Below, in pieces: positions 1-6,877 of a stretch of DNA of 23,581 nt; position 1 is the stretch's first letter, and the number at the start of each line of letters is the position of its first letter. The stretch spans positions 1-23,581 of the forward strand of contig CAZYBG010000044.1 in the NCBI GenBank assembly GCA_964645155.1. The letters run 5' to 3'. The stretch is from CAZYBG01 sp964645155 (GTDB lineage Bacteria; Pseudomonadota; Alphaproteobacteria; Rhodobacterales; Rhodobacteraceae). The notes under the pieces were generated by a model. It worked only from the letters and a program-made list of their open reading frames with translations. It did no database searches and had not been told where the DNA came from. The position numbers and the translations under genes are program-made.

Positions 1-514
1 CGGCGAGGATGCCGATCCGGTCGACCTGGGCCGCGAGGATGGCGCCGAGCGCGCGCCCCTCGGCCGCCCGCATCTGCGCGAGCGCGTCGAGGACGGCGGC
101 CAGATCGGCCAGGAGCGCGGCCTTGAGCGCGACCGGATCGGCCTCGGCCGCCGCGGCCGCCTCGGCGACGCCGCGGAGCGCGAGGATCTCGGCGGCCGAG
201 CTGTCGCGGAGCGCGATGCCGGCGCGCGCCGCCTCGGCCGCGACGAGGGCGAGGCCGGCGAGCGCCCGGGCAAGGCCGGCCGGGTCGATCCCGGCCCCCT
301 GCCCCTCTCCCGCCGCGCGGTCGAGCCGGAGCGCGATCGCGACATTGCCGCGCGCGAAGCGGCGGGCGGCCTCGGCGCGCACGGCCGCCTCGAGCCCGTC
401 GATCCCGTCGGGCAGCTTCAGCCGCAGGTCTAGCCCCTTGCCGTTGACGCTGCGCGCCTCCCAGGCCCAGGCATGGCCTTCGCCCTCGCCGCTGCGGGCG
501 GCGAAACCGGTCAT
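1..514 (-). CDS. YicC/YloC family endoribonuclease, N-terminal part (cut by window edge)
   Basis: The minus strand is open from an ATG at 514 to the window edge, giving the first 171 residues. The protein begins MTGFAARSGEGEGHAWAWEA and continues with RSVNGKGLDLRLKLP at about residues 21-35, the conserved N-terminal signature of YicC-type proteins (MTGFar..., W-E-R-S-V-N-x-R-x-L-D). YicC proteins are cytoplasmic endoribonucleases acting on RNA. The C-terminal half, with the DUF1732 region, lies outside the window. The gene is divergent from the PAS-domain gene, with about 150 bases between them. Function rests on family resemblance; no catalytic residue can be checked in this fragment. Confidence 0.85.
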   Translation of the reverse strand, partial: MTGFAARSGEGEGHAWAWEARSVNGKGLDLRLKLPDGIDGLEAAVRAEAARRFARGNVAIALRLDRAAGEGQGAGIDPAGLARALAGLALVAAEAARAGIALRDSSAAEILALRGVAEAAAAAEADPVALKAALLADLAAVLDALAQMRAAEGRALGAILAAQVDRIGILA

Positions 515-665
515 CGAACTAGGCATGAAGGCCGGCCATCGGGGTTAACCACTGGTTAGGAATTCGCGCGAAATGCGGGCCTTCTATGGCATGCTGCGGG
601 AACGGAAGGCAATGCTCGGGCAGCGCGCGGCGCGCGCGCCGGGCCAGGCAGCGGGGGAGGTGGCG

Positions 666-1289
666 ATGGAACGGACCGGAGCGGTGAGGCCCACGGCGAC
701 AGTGATCCGGCTGGCGGCATGGCAGCGGCCCGCGCGGCCCGGGCATCCGGCCCTGGCGCTCCTCCGGGCGCACTGGGAGGCGGCGCGCGAGGCCGGGCGG
801 CCGCCGTTGCGGCAGAGCATCGACCCGCGCCGGATCGGGCCGGCGCTGGAGCACGCCTTCGTCGCCGAGCGCATCGCGCCGGGCGTCGCGCGGCTCCGCA
901 TCGCCGGCCGGCAGCTTGCCGACCTCCTCGGCATGGAGGTCCGGGGGATGCCGCTCACCGTCTTCTTCACGCCCGCGGCGCGGGACCTTGCGGCGGCCGA
1001 GATCGAGCGCGCCTTCGCGACCGGGCTGCCGGTCTCGCTCCGCCTCGCCTCGCCGGCCGAGCCGGGCCGGCCGACGCTCGCCGGCGAGATGCTGCTTCTG
1101 CCGCTGCGCGACGGCACCGGGGCGGTTGCGCGCCTCCTCGGCGGCATCGCGGTCGCGGGCGGCATCGGGCGGTCGCCGCGGCGCTTCGCCATCGACGGCG
1201 CGGCGGAGGCGGCGGCCGCGGACCCCTGCCCGCCGCCGGTCCCGGCACCCGGCGGCCGGCACCTCCGGCTGGTTCCGCCCGCAGGCTGA
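666..1289 (+). CDS. PAS domain-containing protein (PAS_5-like), 207 aa
   Basis: The protein has the layout of the small alphaproteobacterial PAS_5 family. A short variable N-terminus is followed by LLRAHWEAAREAGRPPLRQ (about 32-50), then IDPRRIGPALEHAFVAER (52-69) and LRIAGRQLADLLGMEVRGM (77-95), the typical 'R-x-A-G-x-x-L...G-x-x-x-R-G' PAS core. No kinase or output domain follows, so it is probably a stand-alone sensor or regulator. The open frame extends upstream to an ATG at 573. I chose 666 because a strong GGGGAGG ribosome site sits just before it and homologues start near this point. The C-terminus is a low-complexity Ala/Pro tail. The ligand and output are unknown. Confidence 0.75.
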   Translation: MERTGAVRPTATVIRLAAWQRPARPGHPALALLRAHWEAAREAGRPPLRQSIDPRRIGPALEHAFVAERIAPGVARLRIAGRQLADLLGMEVRGMPLTVFFTPAARDLAAAEIERAFATGLPVSLRLASPAEPGRPTLAGEMLLLPLRDGTGAVARLLGGIAVAGGIGRSPRRFAIDGAAEAAAADPCPPPVPAPGGRHLRLVPPAG

Positions 1290-1374
1290 CACGGGCGCCT
1301 GCCTGCGGGCGGGCGGCCCCGCGTCCTGCACGGCTGCCCTTGCACGGCTGCGCCAAAGGCCCTACCCGTCGCCC

Positions 1375-2928
1375 ATGCAGCATGACCGCCTTCTGATCGT
1401 CGACTTCGGCAGCCAGGTGACGCAGCTGATCGCGCGGCGGCTCCGCGAGCTGAACGTCTATTGCGAGATCCATCCGTTCCAGAAGGTGACGGCCGGCTTC
1501 CTGAGCGACTTCGCGCCGAAGGCGGTGATCCTCTCGGGCGGGCCGGCCTCGGTCTTCGCCGAGGGCGCGCCGCTGCCGCCGGCCGAGGTCTTCGACCTTG
1601 GCGTGCCGGTCCTCGGCATCTGCTACGGCCAGCAGGCGATGATGCACATGCTGGGCGGCACGGTGGAGCGCGGCGACGGCACCGCCGAGTTCGGCCGCGC
1701 CTATGTCAGCCCGTCGGGAGCGCCGCTGAAGCTCCTCGACGGCTGGTTCGACGGCGGCCGCGAGCAGGTCTGGATGAGCCATGGCGACCATGTCTCGAAG
1801 CTCGCGCCGGGATTCGGCGTCCATGGCACCTCGCCCAACGCGCCCTTCGCGATCACGGCCGACGACAGCCGGCGCTTCTACGCCGTCCAGTTCCACCCCG
1901 AGGTGCACCACACGCCGAAGGGTGCGAAGCTCTACGAGAACTTCGTCCGCCTGGCGGGGTTCTCCGGCGACTGGACGATGGGCGCCTACCGCGACGAGGC
2001 GATCCGCAGGATCCGCGCGCAGGTCGGCGACGGCAAGGTCATCTGCGGGCTCTCGGGCGGGGTCGACAGCTCGGTCGCCGCCGTGCTGATCCACGAGGCG
2101 ATCGGCGACCAGCTCACCTGCGTCTTCGTCGATCACGGGCTGCTCAGGCTGAACGAGGCCGAGGAGGTCGTGACGATGTTCCGCGACAGCTACAACATCC
2201 CGCTGATCCACGCCGACGAATCCGACCTGTTCCTCGACGCGCTGGAGGGCGTCTCCGACCCCGAGGCCAAGCGCAAGACGATCGGCCGGCTTTTCATCGA
2301 CGTGTTCCAGAAGCACGCGGCCGAGGTCGGCGGCGCGGAATTCCTCGCCCAGGGAACGCTCTATCCCGACGTGATCGAGTCGGTCAGCTTCTCGGGCGGC
2401 CCCTCGGTCACGATCAAGTCGCACCACAATGTCGGCGGCCTGCCGGAGAAGATGGGGCTGAAGCTCGTCGAGCCGCTGCGCGAGCTGTTCAAGGACGAGG
2501 TCCGCGCGCTGGGGCGCGAGCTCGGCCTGCTCGCGGCCTTCATCGGCCGCCACCCCTTCCCCGGCCCGGGCCTCGCCATCCGCTGCCCGGGCGAGATCAC
2601 GCGCGAGAAGCTCGATATCCTGCGCCGGGCTGACGCCGTCTACATCGACCAGATCCGCAGGCACGGCCTCTACGACGAGATCTGGCAGGCCTTCGCCGCG
2701 CTTCTGCCGGTGAAGACGGTGGGCGTGATGGGCGACGGGCGCACCTACGACCATGCGCTGGCGCTCCGCGCGGTGACGAGCGTCGACGGCATGACCGCCG
2801 ACTACTACCCCTTCAGCCACGACTTCCTGGGCGAGACCGCGACGCGGATCATCAACGAGGTCAAGGGCGTCAACCGGGTGCTGTACGACGTGACCTCGAA
2901 GCCCCCCGGCACGATCGAGTGGGAATAA
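1375..2928 (+). CDS. guaA: GMP synthase (glutamine-hydrolysing)
   Basis: This 517-aa protein matches GuaA along its whole length. It converts XMP, ATP and glutamine to GMP, the last step of de novo GMP synthesis in the cytoplasm. The glutamine amidotransferase domain carries the nucleophile Cys83 in GICYGQQ and the His174/Glu176 pair in FHPEV. The ATP-pyrophosphatase P-loop SGGVDSS lies at 227-233, and the C-terminus ends with the family-typical KPPGTIEWE. The frame is open upstream to 916, but homologues begin at MQHDRLLIVDFGSQ, so the ATG at 1375 is preferred although its ribosome site is weak. The last 14 coding and stop bases are duplicated at 15665-15678: the 3' end is the attachment site of a genomic island. 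The TAA stop seems to come from the island, because the displaced chromosomal end reads TAG. Confidence 0.98.
   Translation: MQHDRLLIVDFGSQVTQLIARRLRELNVYCEIHPFQKVTAGFLSDFAPKAVILSGGPASVFAEGAPLPPAEVFDLGVPVLGICYGQQAMMHMLGGTVERGDGTAEFGRAYVSPSGAPLKLLDGWFDGGREQVWMSHGDHVSKLAPGFGVHGTSPNAPFAITADDSRRFYAVQFHPEVHHTPKGAKLYENFVRLAGFSGDWTMGAYRDEAIRRIRAQVGDGKVICGLSGGVDSSVAAVLIHEAIGDQLTCVFVDHGLLRLNEAEEVVTMFRDSYNIPLIHADESDLFLDALEGVSDPEAKRKTIGRLFIDVFQKHAAEVGGAEFLAQGTLYPDVIESVSFSGGPSVTIKSHHNVGGLPEKMGLKLVEPLRELFKDEVRALGRELGLLAAFIGRHPFPGPGLAIRCPGEITREKLDILRRADAVYIDQIRRHGLYDEIWQAFAALLPVKTVGVMGDGRTYDHALALRAVTSVDGMTADYYPFSHDFLGETATRIINEVKGVNRVLYDVTSKPPGTIEWE
2914..2927. repeat. attL core: 14-bp direct repeat in the guaA 3' end
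   Basis: ATCGAGTGGGAATA encodes the Ile-Glu-Trp-Glu end of GuaA and the first two bases of its stop. The same 14 bases recur at 15665-15678, and aligned over 18 bases (2911-2928 against 15662-15679) the copies differ at two positions only. Confidence 0.9.
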
Positions 2929-3091
2929 TTTTTGCCCATCCGAGGGTATCCAAAACTACGCCAGAGCACGACCTAACCACCTGCAAAACAGAAATAATAT
3001 AGCCAAGGCCTATCGAGAGCTATCGGTGGGCATCGAACGCGTCTGTCGTGCTCGCTGACGGACCCGGCCCCTGCTAATCATCGGAAAATCG

Positions 3092-3131
3092 AAAGTACCG
3101 TCACAGCGACAGAGGCTCTTGACGGTACTTT
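3092..3131. repeat. Inverted repeat pair, candidate integrase arm-binding sites
   Basis: AAAGTACCGTCA (3092-3103) and its exact reverse complement TGACGGTACTTT (3120-3131) are separated by 16 bases. The same 12-mer occurs again at the other end of the island (15441-15452). Placement at both ends of an integrase-encoded element, outside the core repeats, is what arm-type integrase or excisionase sites look like; the role is inferred. Confidence 0.6.
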
Positions 3132-3191
3132 TCTCAGTATAATGCGCTGAAACTAAACGGATATCACCGCCAAAAGCCTCCAGAAAGCGCG

Positions 3192-3203
3192 TGACGATAC
3201 TTT
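3192..3203 (+). repeat. Third, one-mismatch copy of the arm-type motif
   Basis: TGACGATACTTT differs from TGACGGTACTTT at one base and lies 18 bases before the integrase start codon, so protein bound here could also repress the integrase gene. Confidence 0.45.
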
Positions 3204-3221
3204 GCCGCGAGGAGGCCCGAA

Positions 3222-4264
3222 GTGTTGACGGATGCAGAACTCCAGTCCCTGAAACCAAAGGCCAAAATGTACAAGGTGACTGATCGTGACGGCATGTATG
3301 TGCGCGTCGCACCATCAGGCGGCATCTCGTTCAGGCTCGACTACCGGCTGAACGGCAGGCGCGAGACCGTCCATCTTGGCAAGTACGCCCGAGACGGGAT
3401 TTCGCTCGCCAAGGCGCGCGAACTGTGTCTCGACGCGAAACGGATGACCGCCGAGGGGCGGTCCCCTGCCATGAGAAGCAGCGGGAGAAGCGCCGGATCA
3501 AGGAAGCTAAGAGCTTCGGTGAGTTCGGCGAGAAGTGGCTGACGGGCGCGCCCATGGCGGACAGCACGCGCGCCATGCGCCGCGCCATCTTCGAGCGCGA
3601 ACTCAAGCCGGTCTGGCGGAACCGGTTGCTGACCGAGATAACACCTGATGACCTGCGCGCTCACTGCGCCAAGATCGTGGAAAGAGGCGCGCCGGCGACA
3701 GCCATCCATGTGCGGGATATCCTGAAGCTGATCTACGCCTTCGCCATTCTCCATGGCGAGAAGGTCGCGAACCCGGCCGATGACGTTGGTCCGGCTTCGA
3801 TTGCCACGTTCACGCCCAAGGACCGGGCGCTTTCGCCGACCGAGATCCGCATCATGCTCAAGCAGCTCGAGCATGTCGCGACGTTGCCGACGATCCGCCT
3901 CGGCATGAAGCTCTACCTCCTCACCATGGTCCGGAAGAGCGACCGGGTCACCTACGCTGTCGTCGAACAGGCCAAGAAGGAGGGGCTGCCGTTGGAGCCG
4001 TTCACCGTCCATGATCTTCGGCGCACGGGGTCGACGTTGCTCAACGAGCTTGGCTTCAACCGCGACTGGATCGAGAAGTGCCTGGCGCACGAGGATGGGC
4101 GTTCATCGCGCGGCGTCTACAACAAGGCCGAGTACGAAGTTCAGCGTCGCCACATGATGCAGGAATGGGCTGACACCGTCGATGCCTGGGTCGAGGGCCG
4201 GAAGTATGTTCCGACGCTGGTGCCGACAGTCATGCCGCCTATCGCGCTCGATCCTGCCCTTTGA
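3222..4264 (+). pseudogene. P4-type tyrosine integrase, frameshifted and internally deleted
   Basis: The gene starts at a GTG behind GGAGG and reads MLTDAELQSLKPKAKMYKV..., the DUF4102 N-terminal domain of P4-family integrases. After ...TAEGRSPAM (to about 3473) the frame is lost and the homology continues in another frame with EKQREKRRIKEAKSFGEFGEKW. One missing base near 3473 explains this. In the catalytic domain, LTMVRKS is followed directly by DRVTYAVVEQAKKEG at about 3940. Intact relatives have roughly 60 residues between these points, including the catalytic-lysine beta-hairpin. The first Arg (VRKS), HDLRRT, LAH and the Tyr region (GVYNKAEY) remain. With two independent lesions it is unlikely to be active. 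It overlaps the convergent alpA-like gene by 26 bases. Confidence 0.85.
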
Positions 4265-4514
4265 CTGGCCGGGCACTGCGTTTGGTGACGTCGGGATGCT
4301 GTGCGCGATGGATCGGCTTCGCGCGCCGTGCCAGCAACCAGGCCTGGGCCTCCGCGAGATCCCAGACAATGCAGCGAGGTGAAAGCGCGAAACGCCGCGG
4401 AAAGTCGCCGCGCTGTCCCATCTCGTAGATCGTGCTGTCGGAAAGGGGCACCATCTCTCGCAGCTGGTGCCGCCTGATGGTCTTCCTGATCTCCAAAGGC
4501 TCGCTCTGACCCAT
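4239..4514 (-). CDS. AlpA-like small DNA-binding regulator, 91 aa
   Basis: The 91-residue protein has the AlpA/excisionase-type winged-helix core: IRRHQLREMVPLSDSTIYEM (about 12-31), then RGDFPRRFALSPRCIVWDLAEAQAWL, matching the family pattern 'S-x-S-T-I-Y-x-x-x-x-x-G-x-F-P...W...E-x-x-x-W'. AlpA-type proteins control integrase or excision of P4-like elements. The frame is open upstream, but the ATG at 4514 follows a purine-rich site and begins just ahead of the domain. It lies convergent to the broken integrase with 3' ends overlapping. The C-terminus is a basic tail. It may regulate island excision, a role that is lost if the integrase is dead. Confidence 0.75.
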   Translation of the reverse strand: MGQSEPLEIRKTIRRHQLREMVPLSDSTIYEMGQRGDFPRRFALSPRCIVWDLAEAQAWLLARRAKPIHRAQHPDVTKRSARPVKGQDRAR

Positions 4515-4796
4515 TCTCAATCTCGTTCGCGGCTGTCGCTGGCGATTGAGACCGATCGGTGCAGATGCCGGAAGTCCCTTCCGTGTGGCGTACGGTGTTT
4601 TCGCGCTCTGGCGTATAAATCGGCGGGCCTGAACGCTTCGAGATGGCAGACATGATATTTGTTGATGATCGCGAGCCAAGTAGGACGTCGCGCGGCTTTG
4701 CATTTCGAATTGTGTCCTCCCGCGGCCGGCAATCTTCGACCTGGACCTCCAAACTGCAATTTCATGCGGTAGTAAATCCGGCGGGCCGAGCGGCTA

Positions 4797-5807
4797 TCAC
4801 GGCGGCGTTGACGTTGGCTCTTCTCCTCGGCCAGTCTCCCGGCGCGCAGCGAACGTGCTCCGGTAGGCCTTTGGCGTGACGCCGAACTTTTGGCAGAACA
4901 AGCGGCGCATCGCAGCGACGTCGACGAACCCGGCCTGTCCCGCGACGACCTTTTCGGGAAGTCCGACATCGCCGAGCAAAGAGCGAACCCGCTCGAGCCG
5001 GAGCCGTTGCAGGATGGCGAGCGGGGTTTCGCCGAAGACTTCAAGGCAGCGGCGATGGAAGGTCCGTTCGCTCATGGCCATGGCGGATGCCATCTGCGCG
5101 ACGCTGACCTTGGTCGCGAGATGAGTCTCGAGCCATGGCGCCAGCGCGCGTAGGTCCGTGGCTGCTGCCTTTTCCTGGATGTCAAGCGGTTCGGAAAACT
5201 GCGCCTGGCCTCCGGGCCGAATGAGGAAGAGGACGAGTTCGCGCGCAACGGCGAGGGCGAGCTTGCGGCCGAGATCGCGCTCGACGATCGCCAGCGCCAT
5301 GTCGATTCCGGCCGTCACGCCGGCCGAGGTCCAGATCTCGCCATCCTCGACGAACAGGGCCGAGCGCTCCACCCGGGGCGCGCCGGGCCACCGCGCCAAA
5401 CGATCGAGTCCGCGCCAATGCGTCGTGGCGCGCCGATCCTTAAGCAAATCGAGGCTGGCGAGGATGAACGCGCCCGAGCACACCGCGCAAGTGCGCGTCG
5501 CGCCCTGCGCGGAATGTCGGATCCAGTTCATCGTCGTGTCGTCGCCGATCACGCGCAGGAGCGGTCCCTCGTCGGCCCCAGGGACCAGTACCATGCGCGC
5601 CTGCTGCGGCGGCACCCGCTCGAACGGCTCGGCGGCGAAGACCATACCATTGCTCGCCGCTATATGCGCCGCGCTCGCCACATAGCGTAGCGCGTAGGCG
5701 GTTTCGCCAACGATCTGATTGGCGGTGGCGAACACGTCTGCAGGGCCGACCGCGTCGAGCGCGGCGAAGCCCTCGAAAAGCACGATGACTAGGTCGCGAG
5801 GTGGCAT
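4797..5807 (-). CDS. GlxA family transcriptional regulator (DJ-1/PfpI + AraC HTH)
   Basis: This 336-aa protein has an N-terminal DJ-1/PfpI-like domain (residues ~4-190; LVIVLFEGFAALDAVGPADVF, elbow Cys110 in CAVCSGAF, and THWRGLDRLARWPG). A C-terminal AraC-type helix-turn-helix follows (about 225-325; VAQMASAMAMSERTFHRRCLE and the second helix-turn-helix ending FGVTPKAYR). GlxA regulators are DNA-binding activators or repressors whose DJ-1 domain probably senses a small molecule. It is transcribed away from the isonitrile-hydratase-like gene, with 97 bases between the two start codons, and most likely controls that operon. The ATG at 5807 has a poor ribosome site, but the domain begins right there. 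Confidence 0.9.
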   Translation of the reverse strand: MPPRDLVIVLFEGFAALDAVGPADVFATANQIVGETAYALRYVASAAHIAASNGMVFAAEPFERVPPQQARMVLVPGADEGPLLRVIGDDTTMNWIRHSAQGATRTCAVCSGAFILASLDLLKDRRATTHWRGLDRLARWPGAPRVERSALFVEDGEIWTSAGVTAGIDMALAIVERDLGRKLALAVARELVLFLIRPGGQAQFSEPLDIQEKAAATDLRALAPWLETHLATKVSVAQMASAMAMSERTFHRRCLEVFGETPLAILQRLRLERVRSLLGDVGLPEKVVAGQAGFVDVAAMRRLFCQKFGVTPKAYRSTFAARRETGRGEEPTSTPP

Positions 5808-5840
5808 GGCAGCATTTCACCACTTTTTGACAGTGCTGCC
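5808..5840. promoter_or_regulatory. Inverted repeat in the divergent glxA-like/inhA-like intergenic region
   Basis: GGCAGCA (5808-5814) and TGCTGCC (5834-5840) form an inverted repeat with 19 bases between, directly upstream of the GlxA-type start codon. A further TGCAGC follows at about 5850. A TTGACA hexamer is present at 5827-5832, but no good -10 stands at normal spacing. The repeat is a candidate operator shared by the divergent genes; the role is inferred from position only. Confidence 0.35.
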
Positions 5841-5904
5841 AATCCCTGATGCAGCGATACTCGGTTTGTCAATCAAGGCGAAGGCGCAAGGATCAGGAGC
5901 GACG

Positions 5905-6630
5905 ATGACCATTTCCCCCGATCGCCCGGACGAAGCCGGATCCGACGTCACCGTGGCCATCCTGGTTTACCCCGGCTGCACGCTGCTCGATCTAGTCGGC
6001 CCGCACACCGTCCTCGCCGCGATCCCATTTGCGCAGGTGAGCCTCTATTGGAAACGCATCGGACCTATCGAAACCGATAGCGGCGTCACGATTACGGTCG
6101 ATCGTCGTCTCGACGACGCGCCGGCAGCGCCGACCATCTTGTTCGTTCCCGGCGGTTCGGCGGGAACGGCGGCGTTGCTTCAGGACGACGAGGTCCTGGC
6201 CTGGCTGCAGGCGCGCGCCGAGCGGGCTGCTTGGGTGACCAGCGTCTGCTCCGGTTCGCTCGTACTCGCGGCTGCCGGTCTGTTGCGCGGTTTTCGCGCG
6301 ACGTCGCACTGGACGGTCCGCGAGGCGCTGGCGCGCTTCGGTGCGATTCCCGACGCCCGCCGAGTCGTCGTCGACGGAAATCGCATGACCGGCGGCGGCG
6401 TGACAGCAGGCATCGATTTCGGCCTCGTGCTGGCAGCGAGGATCGCGGGCGACGATGCGGCTCGCGCCATCCAGTTGTCGATGGAATACGCGCCCGCGCC
6501 GCCCTTCGTGTCAGGGACACCCGAAGACGCCGGTCCCGAACTCACCGCGCATGTGCGATCGACCTACCATCTTGACGGATTCGAACCGGTTCTCGCCGGT
6601 GCTGCGCACCGCGCTGCGCCCGTCACCTAG
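5905..6630 (+). CDS. DJ-1/PfpI family protein, isonitrile-hydratase-like (InhA type)
   Basis: The 241-aa protein matches the isonitrile hydratase branch of the DJ-1/PfpI superfamily. It has VAILVYPGCTLLDLVGPHTVL (about 18-38), VTSVCSGSLVLAAAGLLRG with nucleophile Cys115, ATSHWTVREALARFGAIP, NRMTGGGVTAGIDFGL and IQLSMEYAPAPPF. Cys115 and Asp29 fit the Cys/Asp pair of Pseudomonas InhA, which hydrates isonitriles to N-substituted formamides. The frame opens earlier, but the ATG at 5905 has an AGGAG site seven bases upstream and fits the family length (about 228 aa). It is the first gene of an operon with a 76-aa membrane protein, a fused flavoprotein reductase and a DUF2214 protein. The substrate is not proven; thiol-stress or other DJ-1 roles are possible. 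Confidence 0.8.
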   Translation: MTISPDRPDEAGSDVTVAILVYPGCTLLDLVGPHTVLAAIPFAQVSLYWKRIGPIETDSGVTITVDRRLDDAPAAPTILFVPGGSAGTAALLQDDEVLAWLQARAERAAWVTSVCSGSLVLAAAGLLRGFRATSHWTVREALARFGAIPDARRVVVDGNRMTGGGVTAGIDFGLVLAARIAGDDAARAIQLSMEYAPAPPFVSGTPEDAGPELTAHVRSTYHLDGFEPVLAGAAHRAAPVT

Positions 6631-6646
6631 GCTCAAGGAGGCCTCC

Positions 6647-6877
6647 ATGCCAATCTCCAGACACACCCTGCGATATGTCCACTTCGCGTGCACCGCCGCG
6701 CTTGGCACTTTTGTCTACTCGTCGGCCCTGCGCGATGCCGCCTGGTTGGCGAGTTTCGTTCAGTTCGGCGTCTTTCCCGTCGCAGCGCTCACTGGCCTGA
6801 TGATGTGGCTCGGGCACAGGTTCGGGCGCCGGTTGCCGCGCACATTCGCCGCGCCGAGCAAGGGAGGCAGGCCATGA
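6647..6877 (+). CDS. Small membrane protein, 76 aa, unknown function
   Basis: I do not recognise a family. The protein has two hydrophobic stretches, about residues 10-26 (VHFACTAALGTFVYSS) and 35-55 (ASFVQFGVFPVAALTGLMMWLG), and a basic C-terminus, so a two-helix inner-membrane protein is likely. An ideal AAGGAGG site ends five bases before the ATG, so this start is well supported. The stop overlaps the next start (ATGA at 6874-6877). This coupling suggests it is a membrane partner of the fused oxidoreductase encoded just downstream. Confidence 0.7.
   Translation: MPISRHTLRYVHFACTAALGTFVYSSALRDAAWLASFVQFGVFPVAALTGLMMWLGHRFGRRLPRTFAAPSKGGRP

Larger units (their letters stand above)
2929..3221. 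other. Island left end: non-coding arm-site region before the integrase
   Basis: No convincing gene is present. The stretch is visibly more AT-rich than guaA. It holds a 12-bp inverted pair AAAGTACCGTCA (3092-3103) and TGACGGTACTTT (3120-3131), plus a one-mismatch copy TGACGATACTTT at 3192-3203. A TATAAT hexamer lies at 3138-3143 just after the second copy, a possible -10 of the integrase promoter, but no -35 stands at normal spacing. GGAGG at 3211-3215 is the integrase ribosome site. Confidence 0.6.

Noticed and set aside
967..2820. 617-aa open frame antisense to guaA
   Set aside because: It lies wholly opposite the certain guaA gene and its composition is what the reverse of GC-rich coding DNA gives.
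3119..3143. TTGACG...TATAAT as a full integrase promoter
   Set aside because: Only 13 bases separate the two hexamers, too few for a sigma-70 promoter; the TATAAT alone is kept as a possible -10.
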